DNA of 64,000 nt from Mesorhizobium amorphae (GTDB taxonomy: Bacteria; Pseudomonadota; Alphaproteobacteria; Rhizobiales; Rhizobiaceae): the NCBI RefSeq assembly GCF_014843845.1, contig NZ_JHQS01000060.1, forward strand, positions 1 through 64,000, given 5' to 3'. Shown here one piece after another: positions 7,609 to 15,857 of the stretch. The position numbers and the translations under genes were made by a program. The notes under the pieces were generated by a model. The model searched no databases, was not told the origin of the DNA, and worked only from the letters and a program-made list of their open reading frames with translations. The number at the start of each line of letters is the position of its first letter. Within the stretch, counting starts at the first letter, position 1.

Positions 7609-8114
7609 CGACAAAGATCATAGGGAGTGCCAGCGACGTCCCGGCGACAGCCGCCGGGACTTTTCCCGTTCCGCGGCTCGACCAGCAGCTCTGTTTCGCG
7701 CTCTATTCGGCGAGCGGGCTGATGACGAAGCTTTATCGGCCGTTGCTCGATCCGCTCGGGCTCACCTATCCGCAATATCTGGCCATGCTGGCGCTGTGGG
7801 AGCACGCGCCGAGCACGGTGGGCGCGCTTGGCGCGGCGCTGGGCCTGGATTCCGCGACGCTGACCCCGCTGCTCAAGCGTCTGGAAGCAGGTGGTCTGGT
7901 CACGCGTCGGCGCGACGCGGCGGACGAGCGCCGCGTGCTGGTCGAGCCGACCGCCAAGGGCCAGGCGCTGCGCGGGCGGATGAAGGAGGTGTCCTCCGGG
8001 CTTGCCTGCAGCATGCCGCTGGAGCCTGGCGAGCTGAAAGCCCTGCACGCGACGGTCAGCCGTTTGGTCGCTCGGTTGCGGAACGCTACCGAGAATGCGG
8101 CGGATCGCGACTGA
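7605..8114 (+). CDS. ohrR: MarR-family organic hydroperoxide sensor OhrR
   Basis: 169 residues. Winged-helix MarR protein with the OhrR-specific reactive cysteine C30 in RLDQQLCFALYSAS; oxidation by organic hydroperoxides releases it from DNA. A second cysteine near residue 132 (GLACSMPLEPGE) is placed like that of two-cysteine OhrR proteins such as the Xanthomonas type. The wing region TRRRDAADERRVLVEPTAKG is standard MarR. About 22 residues precede the conserved core, longer than in Bacillus OhrR. Overlaps ohr by four bases and probably represses it. Confidence 0.93.
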   Translation: MTTKIIGSASDVPATAAGTFPVPRLDQQLCFALYSASGLMTKLYRPLLDPLGLTYPQYLAMLALWEHAPSTVGALGAALGLDSATLTPLLKRLEAGGLVTRRRDAADERRVLVEPTAKGQALRGRMKEVSSGLACSMPLEPGELKALHATVSRLVARLRNATENAADRD

Positions 8115-8290
8115 TCCTCACCACGACACGATCGTTCCGGAATTCGCCGATTGAAAGCATGGGAATCCGCTATCGCGCCAAGCGGTGCAGCGGATCGGCT
8201 TGCATGGCGCTTGCGGAAAGCTAAAGTCGGCGCCGGATTTTCCTGCAAGCCCCAAACGGATCGGGGCGTTTCACGTTCCGGGAGTGTGTC

Positions 8291-9088
8291 ATGACCAAAT
8301 CGAAACTGCTGCTGGCCGGCCTGCTGGCCTGCCTTCTCGCGCCCGTCGCCGCATGGGCGCAGGCGCTGCCCGATCTCGGCGGCAAGAAGGTGGTTGTGGT
8401 GACGGAAAACGCCTATCCGCCGCTGCAGTTCATCGATTCCAAGACGGGAAAACAGATCGGCTGGGAATATGACGCGATGGATGAGATCGCCAAGCGGCTG
8501 AACTTCAAGGTCGAGTACCAGAACACTTCCTGGGATGCGATGATCCAGGCGGTTTCCGACAATCAGTACAACATCGGCATGACCGGCATCACCATCAAGG
8601 ACGACCGCAAGGAGAAAGTCGACTTCTCCGACCCCTATATGCGCTCGGAACAGTTCATGCTGGTGCGTGGCGACGAAAGCCGCTTCACCGACGCCAAGAC
8701 CTTCGGCGCCTTCAAGGACGGTTTGATCGGCGCGCAGGCCGGCACGACGCCCTTCTACACCGCCGTCTACAGCGTGCTCGACGGCAATGAGCAGAACCCG
8801 AGGATAAAACTGTTCGAGACGTTCGGCGCCACGGTGCAGGCGCTGAAGTCAGGCGACGTCGACATGGTGCTTACCGACGGCACTGCCGGCAAGGGCTATG
8901 TCGATGCCTCCGAAGGTAAGCTGAAGCTGATCGGCGGACCGCTCGGCACCGAGGATTTTGGGTTTATCTTCCCGAAAGGATCCGACCTGGTGAAGCCGGT
9001 CAATGCGGCGATCGCCGCGCTGAAGGCGGATGGCACGCTGGATGCGCTGAACAAGAAGTGGTTTCTTGATTACAAGATGGGGCAATAG
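8291..9088 (+). CDS. Amino-acid ABC transporter, periplasmic binding protein (family 3)
   Basis: 265 residues. Sec signal peptide of about 23 residues (MTKSKLLLAGLLACLLAPVAAWA) with an AWA cleavage site. The mature protein is an SBP_bac_3 receptor: VVVTENAYPPLQFID, IGWEYDAMDEIAKRLNFKVEY, YNIGMTGITIKDDRKEKVDFSDPY. Such receptors deliver amino acids or related polar compounds to an inner-membrane permease. The matching permease is at 9358, separated by a 156-bp palindromic repeat. Substrate unknown. Confidence 0.92.
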   Translation: MTKSKLLLAGLLACLLAPVAAWAQALPDLGGKKVVVVTENAYPPLQFIDSKTGKQIGWEYDAMDEIAKRLNFKVEYQNTSWDAMIQAVSDNQYNIGMTGITIKDDRKEKVDFSDPYMRSEQFMLVRGDESRFTDAKTFGAFKDGLIGAQAGTTPFYTAVYSVLDGNEQNPRIKLFETFGATVQALKSGDVDMVLTDGTAGKGYVDASEGKLKLIGGPLGTEDFGFIFPKGSDLVKPVNAAIAALKADGTLDALNKKWFLDYKMGQ

Positions 9089-9154
9089 GCCATCTTGGTG
9101 CGACTGATGCGCGACGGTTGTGCGCCGAAAATCCCGCTGGCATTGCGTCAGGCT

Positions 9155-9310
9155 ACCCCCCTCTGCCCTGCCGGGCATCTCCCCCTCAAGGGGGGAGATC
9201 GGATGTCGCTTCGGTCTTCGCCAATCTCCAAAGTTGCAGGATGGGCGGCGAGGGTGAAGCTGCCAATCTCCCCCCTTGAGGGGGAGATGGCCGGCAGGCC
9301 AGAGGGGGGT
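9155..9310. repeat. Palindromic intergenic repeat element with 45-bp inverted arms
   Basis: Arms 9155-9199 and 9266-9310 are inverted copies of each other with two mismatches by my alignment, around a 66-bp centre. Each arm also holds its own small palindrome (CTCCCCCTCAAGGGGGGAG). The element fills most of the gap between the binding protein and permease genes, so it would be transcribed inside the operon, where a hairpin could lower permease expression relative to the receptor. A related element is at 33921-34092. Confidence 0.8.
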
Positions 9311-9357
9311 GCCTTGGCGCCCGGCTTTCGGAAAGCCACCCTGATCGCTGTCGCCTG

Positions 9358-10173
9358 ATGGCAACGCCCCCATCTTCCATCCCAAAATCCGAGTTCCCCT
9401 GGTGGCTAGCCGTAGCCACGACGCTTGCGCTTGCGGCCGCCATCTTCATCGCCACGAGCGGCCTCTACGCTCAGGTCTTCGCCACCGTTGCCAAGGGCAT
9501 CGGCATCACAATCTTCGTCACCGTGGTCGCATTTGCGATGGCCTCGGCGATCGGGCTCGGCATCGCGCTGATGGGATTGTCCGGCTCGCGTGTGCTGCGC
9601 CAGGTCGCGCGCTTCTATGTCGAGATCATCCGCGGCGTGCCGATCCTGGTGCTGCTGTTCTGGATCGCCTTCGCCGGCGCGCCGGCCTTCGTCGCGGCAT
9701 GGAACGCGCTGACCGCGCCGCTGCAGAATGCCGGTCTCCTCGGCGAGCTTTTGGTGCGCGACGTGTCGCTCTTGTGGCGCGCCATCATGGCGCTGACCAT
9801 CGGCTATTCGGCCTTCATCTCAGAGGTTTTCCGCGCCGGCATCCAGGCGGTCGAGAAGGGCCAGATCGAGGCGGCCAAGGCGCTCGGGCTGACGCGCACG
9901 CAGCGCTTCCGGCTGATCGTTTTCCCGCAGGCGATCCGCACCATCCTGCCGCCGCTCGGCAACGACTTCGTCGCCATGGTCAAGGATTCCTCGCTGGTCT
10001 CGGTGCTCGGCGTCGCCGACATCACCCAGATGGGCAAGGTCTATGCCGCCGGCTCGTTCCGCTTCTTCGAGACCTATTCGATCGTCGCCTATATCTATCT
10101 CATCCTGACCGTCGGCCTGTCGCTGGCTCTGCGGGCGCTGGAGAAGCGGCTGCGAAACCAGCACGGGGAATAG
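9358..10173 (+). CDS. Amino-acid ABC transporter permease (HisM/GlnP type)
   Basis: 271 residues with five or six membrane helices. The EAA loop that contacts the ATPase is present at about 171-200 (EAAKALGLTRTQRFRLIVFPQAIRTILPPLGNDFV), and YVEIIRGVPILVLLFW at 88-103 is the usual polar amino-acid permease motif. It follows the receptor at 8291 in the same direction. No ATP-binding subunit gene lies next to it, so the ATPase must be encoded elsewhere. Confidence 0.92.
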   Translation: MATPPSSIPKSEFPWWLAVATTLALAAAIFIATSGLYAQVFATVAKGIGITIFVTVVAFAMASAIGLGIALMGLSGSRVLRQVARFYVEIIRGVPILVLLFWIAFAGAPAFVAAWNALTAPLQNAGLLGELLVRDVSLLWRAIMALTIGYSAFISEVFRAGIQAVEKGQIEAAKALGLTRTQRFRLIVFPQAIRTILPPLGNDFVAMVKDSSLVSVLGVADITQMGKVYAAGSFRFFETYSIVAYIYLILTVGLSLALRALEKRLRNQHGE

Positions 10174-10229
10174 CCGGCCAGTAAAGACGGCGCTACGATC
10201 GCAGAATGCGACCAACTCCGGAGAAACCC

Positions 10230-10865
10230 ATGATCGTCGACAAGGCCAATGCGGCGCTGGACTCCGTCTATTCGGCAGACACGCCGGAAGCACTCGCCAA
10301 GGCCTATGCCGAATGGGCCGCGACCTATGACAGCGAGACCGCTTCGCTCGGCTATCTGCTGCCGTTCCTGATCACCGCCTGGGTGTCGCGCCATGTGCCG
10401 GCAGGCGAAGGGCCGTTGCTCGATGCCGGCTGCGGCACCGGCCTGTCGGGGCCATCTCTCAAGGCGCTTGGCTATCATGACATTGCCGGGCTCGACCTGT
10501 CCGACGACATGCTCAAGATCGCCGGCAGCCGCAATGCCTACAGCGAACTGAAGAAGGCGATGCTCGGCGGCCCTTTGCCCTGGCCGGATAGGCATTTTCG
10601 CGCTTTCTTCTCCACCGGCGTGTTCACCATCGGCCATGCGCCGGCCTCCGGCCTGCACGAACTGGTGCGCATCACCAGAAAGGGAGGCCACGCCATCTTC
10701 ACCGTCCGTGACCAGGTTTTTGAGGCCGGCGGGTTCCAGGCCGTGTTCGATGAGCTTGTGCAGGCGCAAAAATGGCGGCCGGTCGAGGAAAGCCCATGGT
10801 TCCGCTGCTATGCGATCGGCGATCCGGAGGCGCTGGTGAAGACGTTCGTGTTCGAGGTGGCTTGA
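10230..10865 (+). CDS. Class I SAM-dependent methyltransferase
   Basis: 211 residues. Rossmann methyltransferase core with motif I PLLDAGCGTGLSG at about 62-74, motif II GLDLSDDMLKIAGSRN, and post-motif IV ITRKGGHAIFTVRD. The substrate is not recognisable; the N-terminal AKAYAEWAATYDSET is found in many small-molecule methyltransferases. ATG at 10230 has GGAG 8 nt upstream; an earlier in-frame ATG at 10206 lacks one. Stands alone after the permease gene. Confidence 0.85.
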   Translation: MIVDKANAALDSVYSADTPEALAKAYAEWAATYDSETASLGYLLPFLITAWVSRHVPAGEGPLLDAGCGTGLSGPSLKALGYHDIAGLDLSDDMLKIAGSRNAYSELKKAMLGGPLPWPDRHFRAFFSTGVFTIGHAPASGLHELVRITRKGGHAIFTVRDQVFEAGGFQAVFDELVQAQKWRPVEESPWFRCYAIGDPEALVKTFVFEVA

Positions 10866-10880
10866 GCGGGACGCATCTTT

Positions 10881-10903
10881 CCTTCTCCCACAGGGGGAGA
10901 AGG
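10881..10903. repeat. Short hairpin related to the palindromic repeats
   Basis: CCTTCTCCC, a short loop, and GGGGAGAAGG: a single small palindrome just after the methyltransferase stop, similar in sequence to the inner palindromes of the element at 33921-34092. Probably a partial member of the same family; it has no T tract. Confidence 0.5.
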
Positions 10904-10951
10904 CAGGGTCGTGCAAGGCAGCCGCAATTGCCGAAAAGCCAAAACATTGAT

Positions 10952-11080
10952 ATGAGCAGCGCCATGGAAGAGCTTTTTGGCGATCCGGCCTACAAGGGTT
11001 TCGTGCTGCAGGACAGAAAACGCCTGCCGTCGCGATTTTCCGCGCGCGTCTGCGGCGCGCCGACCAGCCGACTTAGCTAG
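10952..11080 (+). CDS. Small open reading frame upstream of leuC, unrecognised
   Basis: 42 codons starting MSSAMEELFGDPAYKGFVLQ, ending 83 bp before leuC. I do not recognise it. The first 20 residues look protein-like, the rest is Arg/Ser-rich. No clear ribosome binding site precedes the ATG. It has no run of leucine codons, so it is not an obvious leader peptide for leucine attenuation. It may be a remnant or chance. Confidence 0.25.
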   Translation: MSSAMEELFGDPAYKGFVLQDRKRLPSRFSARVCGAPTSRLS

Positions 11081-11163
11081 GCCGAACCGACCAGACCGCT
11101 TGCCGGGCCGGATGGCTTCCGGCGCTACCTCTTCCCCATTTTCATATCGACGGATTTACGCAC

Positions 11164-12573
11164 ATGAGCGCACCGCGCACCCTCTACGACAAGATCTTCG
11201 ACGACCATGTCGTCGACCGCCAGGACGACGGCACCTGCCTGCTCTATATCGACCGTCACCTCGTCCATGAAGTAACCAGCCCGCAGGCCTTCGAAGGCCT
11301 GCGCATGACCGGCCGCAAGGTTCGGCATCCGGAAAAGACGCTGGCCGTGGTCGACCACAATGTGTCGACCTCGCCTGAGCGCAAGTTCGGCATCAAGAAC
11401 GAGGAAAGCCGCATCCAGGTCGAGGCGCTGGCGACGAACGCCAAGGACTTCGGCATCGAATATTATTCCGAGAACGATATCCGCCAGGGCATCGTCCACA
11501 TCATCGGCCCGGAGCAGGGTTTTACGCTGCCCGGCATGACCATCGTCTGCGGCGACAGCCACACTTCGACGCACGGTGCCTTTGGTGCCTTGGCGCATGG
11601 CATCGGCACCTCGGAGGTCGAGCATGTGCTGGCGACGCAGACGCTGATCCAGCGCAAGGCCAAGAACATGCTGGTGCGCGTCGACGGCGTGCTGCCGGAA
11701 GGCGTCACCGCCAAGGATATCATCCTCGCCATCATCGGCGAGATCGGCACGGCCGGCGGCACCGGCTATGTCATCGAATATGCCGGCGCGGCGATCCGCG
11801 CGCTGTCGATGGAAGGCCGCATGACCATCTGCAACATGTCGATCGAGGGCGGTGCCCGCGCCGGCCTGATCGCGCCCGACGAGACGACCTTCGCCTATGT
11901 CAAGGACAAGCCGCGCGCGCCCAAGGGCGAGGCCTGGGATGCGGCACTCGCCTACTGGCAGACGCTGCAGTCGGACGAAGGTGCGCATTTCGACAAGGTG
12001 ATCGTGCTCGACGCGGCGAAACTGCCGCCGATCGTCTCCTGGGGCTCCTCGCCCGAGGACGTCGTCTCGGTGCAGGGCATCGTGCCGAACCCGGAAGACA
12101 TCACCGATGAGAACAAGCGCACATCGAAGCTGCGCGCGCTCGACTATATGGGGCTGACGCCGGGCACCAAGATCACCGACATCGCGCTCGACCGCGTCTT
12201 CATCGGGTCCTGCACCAATGGCCGCATCGAGGATCTGCGCGCCGCCGCCAAGGTGGTCGAGGGCAAGACCGTCAATCCGCGCGTCAACGCCATGATCGTG
12301 CCGGGCTCAGGCCTGGTCAAGGAACAGGCCGAGGCCGAGGGTCTGGACAAGATCTTCCTTGCCGCCGGCTTCGACTGGCGCGAACCGGGCTGCTCGATGT
12401 GCCTGGCGATGAACGACGACCGGCTGAAGCCACATGAGCGCTGTGCCTCGACCTCGAACCGCAATTTCGAGGGCCGCCAGGGCTTCAAGGGTCGCACCCA
12501 TCTGGTGTCGCCGGCGATGGCGGCGGCGGCGGCGATCGCCGGCCATTTCGTCGATATTCGCGACTGGAAATAG
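11164..12573 (+). CDS. leuC: 3-isopropylmalate dehydratase large subunit LeuC
   Basis: 469 residues. With LeuD it isomerises 2-isopropylmalate to 3-isopropylmalate in leucine synthesis. Aconitase-type 4Fe-4S ligands are C350 (FIGSCTNGRIEDLR), C410 and C413 (GCSMCLAMN); substrate motifs GDSHTSTHGAFGALAHGIGTSEVEHVLATQ and TSNRNFEGRQG are intact. ATG at 11164. leuD is not adjacent, which is usual in rhizobia. Ends in a strong terminator, so it is a one-gene unit. Confidence 0.97.
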   Translation: MSAPRTLYDKIFDDHVVDRQDDGTCLLYIDRHLVHEVTSPQAFEGLRMTGRKVRHPEKTLAVVDHNVSTSPERKFGIKNEESRIQVEALATNAKDFGIEYYSENDIRQGIVHIIGPEQGFTLPGMTIVCGDSHTSTHGAFGALAHGIGTSEVEHVLATQTLIQRKAKNMLVRVDGVLPEGVTAKDIILAIIGEIGTAGGTGYVIEYAGAAIRALSMEGRMTICNMSIEGGARAGLIAPDETTFAYVKDKPRAPKGEAWDAALAYWQTLQSDEGAHFDKVIVLDAAKLPPIVSWGSSPEDVVSVQGIVPNPEDITDENKRTSKLRALDYMGLTPGTKITDIALDRVFIGSCTNGRIEDLRAAAKVVEGKTVNPRVNAMIVPGSGLVKEQAEAEGLDKIFLAAGFDWREPGCSMCLAMNDDRLKPHERCASTSNRNFEGRQGFKGRTHLVSPAMAAAAAIAGHFVDIRDWK

Positions 12574-12606
12574 GCCGTCGCGTCATTTCCGAATACTGCC
12601 TCATGC

Positions 12607-12640
12607 AAAAACCCCGGACCGCTAAGCGGTTCGGGGTTTT
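12607..12640 (+). terminator. Rho-independent terminator of leuC
   Basis: AAAACCCCGGACCGCT pairs with AGCGGTTCGGGGTTTT with one G-T wobble, giving a long stem that begins with A and ends with T residues, so it could work in both directions. It lies 33 bp after the leuC stop. Confidence 0.85.
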
Positions 12641-12762
12641 CTTTCCGCCGCTTGCAGCCGCGATCCCGAGCGAATTTTTGAGCGCATCGGCCTTCGCTTA
12701 ACCGCTTGTTTGGGCTTCCGTATTAGCGTCTTCCCTGACGTAAGCGGGGAAATCACAGTCGT

Positions 12763-13959
12763 TTGGACACGGGTCTGCTCATTGCGCTGCTCAACCCGAC
12801 GATAGCGCTGGCGCTCGGCGCTGCGTTCCTCGTGCTGTGGTTCCATCAGCGCCACCGTCCCTATCTGGCCGTGCTGGCCCTCAGCTATGCCTTCTGTCCG
12901 GCGGGTTTCCTGCTGCAGTATTTCACGCTGCCGATCGGCATGGCGCCGACCAAGCTCCTCTCCAACATATGCTTCACCATTGCCGCCTGCTGCCTGGCCG
13001 GGGCGATCGTGGCGCGTTACGGGCGGCGCGTGCCCTATGTCGGGATCGGCATTCTGGCGGGCGGCGGCTTGTCGGCGCTGTGCTGGTTCCTGTTCGTCCA
13101 GCCGGACCTGACATGGCGGATTCTCTCGATGAATTTCGGTTTCGGCGGCCTCAGCCTGCTGGTCGCCGCGGAACTGCGCACCGTGCGCAGAAATGGCCCG
13201 ACGGAGATGATCCTGTTCGTGCTGGCGCTGCTTTCCGGGCTCAATTTCATCGGCCGCACCCTCGCCATCGTCGTCGTGCATGGCCCCTTCACGACCTATG
13301 ACGGGTTTTATTCCTCGTCCTACTGGACGACGGCGCTGCTGTCGCAGGCGCTGCTGTCGCTGTTGATCGCGCTCTCGCTGTTTACCGCCGCCGCGCTCGA
13401 CGTGATGAAGGCGCTGAAGGCCGAGACCTACACCGATCCGCTGTCCGGCCTGCTCAACCGCCGCGGCTTCGAGGAACGGGCGGCCCTGCTTCTGCGGCAG
13501 TGCGCCTCGGCCAGGTTCCCGGTTGCGCTGGTGCTGGCCGACCTCGATCACTTCAAGGCGCTCAACGACCAGCACGGGCATGCGGCGGGCGACAGGGTCA
13601 TCGCCGATTTCGCCGCCAAGCTGAGTTTCGCTACCGGCACGCGGGGCGCTGCCGGCCGCATCGGCGGCGAGGAGTTCGCCGTGCTCCTGCCGCTGTGCGA
13701 TCTTGCTTCGGCGCGCCTGTTCGCCGAGGCGATCCGTTCGCTCTATTCGTCCGGTGGCGTCACCACCCTGCCGCCGGGTGTCAGGGTGACGGCAAGCTTC
13801 GGCGTCGCCGCCCGCACCGGCGATGAAGGGCTGGCGCCGTTGATGCAGCGCGCCGACGAGGCACTCTACAAGGCCAAGAAGAACGGCCGCGACAGCGTGC
13901 GCCTGTCCTACGAGCGGGCGGAAACCGTCTTCGTTCCGGAGAACGCCAGCGTCGGCTGA
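12763..13959 (+). CDS. Membrane diguanylate cyclase (GGDEF), first of a tandem pair
   Basis: 398 residues from a TTG start (MDTGLLIALLNPT). Six or seven membrane helices fill residues 1-210, then a GGDEF domain from about 220 to 385. The signature is GGEEF at 301-305; LADLDHFKALNDQHGHAAGD holds the metal and base contacts; NRRGFEE is intact, so it should make c-di-GMP. The inhibitory RxxD site that should lie five residues before GGEEF is missing (the stretch reads TGTRGAAGRI). The membrane part has no named sensor domain that I recognise. Homologous to the next gene. Confidence 0.9.
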   Translation: MDTGLLIALLNPTIALALGAAFLVLWFHQRHRPYLAVLALSYAFCPAGFLLQYFTLPIGMAPTKLLSNICFTIAACCLAGAIVARYGRRVPYVGIGILAGGGLSALCWFLFVQPDLTWRILSMNFGFGGLSLLVAAELRTVRRNGPTEMILFVLALLSGLNFIGRTLAIVVVHGPFTTYDGFYSSSYWTTALLSQALLSLLIALSLFTAAALDVMKALKAETYTDPLSGLLNRRGFEERAALLLRQCASARFPVALVLADLDHFKALNDQHGHAAGDRVIADFAAKLSFATGTRGAAGRIGGEEFAVLLPLCDLASARLFAEAIRSLYSSGGVTTLPPGVRVTASFGVAARTGDEGLAPLMQRADEALYKAKKNGRDSVRLSYERAETVFVPENASVG

Positions 13960-14057
13960 AGGCGAACGCGCTTCGGCCAACGACTACGTCATCATGCCGC
14001 CCGTTAACGTCTTTTTCGCCCGTCGATGGTTTGCTGTCCTGCGGGGTATGAAGAACC

Positions 14058-15266
14058 ATGGGCAGCGTCGAATTCATTCTGATTATCAATCTGTTCGTCG
14101 CCGGCCTGCTGGCGGCGGCCTTCATGATGATCGCCATCCACGACGTGGGCCGCGTGTCGGCGCGCTGGCTGGCGTTCGGCTACATGCTGGGCATGGCCTA
14201 TTTCGCCATCGAATTCAGCATCCCGGCCTTCGACAATGCCCGGCCGGTGGTTGTCACGGCCTTTGCCGTGTTCCTCGGCGCCACCATCGCCTTCAATGGC
14301 GGGTTGGCCCATAAATACGGTGTGACGCCGCCTTGGCCGCCGATGCTGGCCTTCTTGGCCGTCGCTTCGGTCGCGGTGTGGTTCGTGCAGGATCTGCCGC
14401 GCCATTCGCTCACCCGCATGATGGCCTACCAGCTTCCCTACGCAGCCATGCAGTTCGCGGCCCTCGGCATCGTCTGGTCGTCCAGGCAAAGGCGCGGGCG
14501 GCTCGATGCCCTGCTGATGGCCGTTCTGGCCGCCAGTGCGGTGCAGTTCGCCTCGAAGCCGTTCATCGCGCATGCCCTTGGCGGCTGGGGCGCCAATCCG
14601 CAAGCCTATGGGACCACCGTCTATGCACTGGTGTCGCAATCGCTCGGCACGGTGTTCGGCTTCGCGCTAGCGCTGCTGGCGCTGGCGATCCTGGTGCGCG
14701 ACGTGCTGGCCGAAGCGACGTCGAAGTCGGAGACCGACACGCTGTCGCGGCTGCTCAACCGCGGCGGCTTCGAGCGTCATGCCGAGATCGCGCTGAAGGA
14801 CGCGGTGCGCCAGGGCGTTCCGGTGGCGCTGGTCATCGCCGATCTCGATCACTTCAAGAGCATCAACGACAGCTACGGCCACGCCGCCGGCGACCGCGTC
14901 ATCGAGACGTTTGCCGGCTTCCTGCGCGAGGCGGCGGCCGAGCATCACGTCGCCGGCCGCATCGGCGGCGAGGAGTTCGCCATCATCCTGCCGGGCGCCA
15001 ACCTCGCGGCCGCGCGGCTGTTCGCCGAAGGTGCGCGCAGCGCTTTCGGCGCGCTGCCGATCGACAGCCTGCCGGTCGAGCATCGCTGCACCGCCAGCTT
15101 CGGCGTCGCCGAGCTTCATGCGGGCGAGGATTTTTCCGATCTGCTGCGGCGCGCCGACGAGGCGCTGTATCAGGCCAAGGGCAGCGGCCGCGACTGCGTG
15201 CGCGTCTCGGCCGGGCCGGCCGCGCGGCAAGACCGCGCGATGCCCAAGGTCAGCGGCAAGGGCTGA
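14058..15266 (+). CDS. Membrane diguanylate cyclase (GGDEF), second of a tandem pair
   Basis: 402 residues, ATG start. Same architecture as the preceding gene: six to seven helices (1-215) and a GGDEF domain with GGEEF at 303-307, IADLDHFKSINDSYGHAAGDRVIETF, and a C-terminal ADEALYQAKGSGRDCVRVS. No RxxD inhibitory site precedes GGEEF. The two proteins share LSxLLNRxGFExxAxxxL and RIGGEEF and evidently arose by tandem duplication, but their membrane halves have drifted, suggesting different inputs. 98 bp separate the genes. The stop overlaps the convergent gene at 15250. Confidence 0.9.
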   Translation: MGSVEFILIINLFVAGLLAAAFMMIAIHDVGRVSARWLAFGYMLGMAYFAIEFSIPAFDNARPVVVTAFAVFLGATIAFNGGLAHKYGVTPPWPPMLAFLAVASVAVWFVQDLPRHSLTRMMAYQLPYAAMQFAALGIVWSSRQRRGRLDALLMAVLAASAVQFASKPFIAHALGGWGANPQAYGTTVYALVSQSLGTVFGFALALLALAILVRDVLAEATSKSETDTLSRLLNRGGFERHAEIALKDAVRQGVPVALVIADLDHFKSINDSYGHAAGDRVIETFAGFLREAAAEHHVAGRIGGEEFAIILPGANLAAARLFAEGARSAFGALPIDSLPVEHRCTASFGVAELHAGEDFSDLLRRADEALYQAKGSGRDCVRVSAGPAARQDRAMPKVSGKG

Positions 15267-15609
15267 GGTTCGGCATCTCGCCATCGGAGAGGCCGTACAT
15301 ATAGGAGCGGCCCTTCAAGAAGACCGGCGGCTGGTAGCAGCCGGGGCCCGAGACATCGTCCGATTCGTTTTCATAGATCACGTCGGGCTGGCCGGCGCCG
15401 GTGTAGTCGGACAGTTCCTTGGCCAGCTTGCCCTCGCCGACGATGATGCGCTTGTAGCCGGCGGCGCTGTCGATGACGAGATTGCCGAAGGAATCGGCAT
15501 AGACGCGATCATGGTGTCTCAGCCCGGCATAGGCCGGAGCCGTAAAGCCGACGGCCAGCGCCGTCAGCGTGAGCGCCGCGAGGCGCTGTCTGCCCGAATT
15601 CGAACGCAT
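15250..15609 (-). CDS. Small secreted protein, unknown function
   Basis: 119 residues with a clear signal peptide (RLAALTLTALAVGFTAPAYA, residues 9-28). The mature part includes DSFGNLVIDSAAGYKRIIVGEG and two cysteines, in GPGCYQPP and LSPCR, that could form a disulfide in the periplasm. I do not recognise the family. Its 3' end overlaps the second GGDEF gene by 17 bp, tail to tail. A perfect CtrA-like box stands 55 bp upstream of its start, suggesting cell-cycle control. Confidence 0.75.
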   Translation of the reverse strand: MRSNSGRQRLAALTLTALAVGFTAPAYAGLRHHDRVYADSFGNLVIDSAAGYKRIIVGEGKLAKELSDYTGAGQPDVIYENESDDVSGPGCYQPPVFLKGRSYMYGLSDGEMPNLSPCR

Positions 15610-15663
15610 GGCGTCCTCCGTGAGGTTTCGACCTTTTGGTCTGGGGCCTGTTCGAATCGAAAA

Positions 15664-15679
15664 TTAACCTTTTCTTAAC
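15664..15679 (-). promoter_or_regulatory. CtrA-type box upstream of the secreted-protein gene
   Basis: TTAA, seven bases, TTAAC (15664-15679) matches the CtrA consensus exactly on the plus strand, with a further TTAA at 15685. It lies 55 bp before the start of the leftward gene 15250-15609 and about 180 bp before the rightward lipoprotein gene; the former is the likelier target. Confidence 0.5.
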
Positions 15680-15857
15680 CTTTGTTAATAGCCCGGCGGC
15701 TTCCGCTGCAGGATCTTGATGAACATGGTTAATATCCTGGGCCTGGCAGCATCTTTCGGCCATGCTTGCCCGCACCATCGCCGGCCCAGGGGCTAAGGTC
15801 TGGTGACCTTGATCTGGCGAGGCATCGTGGCTAGCTTGCCGCGCGGGAGGACAGCAT

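Noticed and set aside
12622..13980. 452-codon open frame antisense to the first GGDEF gene
   Set aside because: Composition is Arg/Gln-rich and lacks any family motif; the GGDEF gene on the plus strand explains the region.
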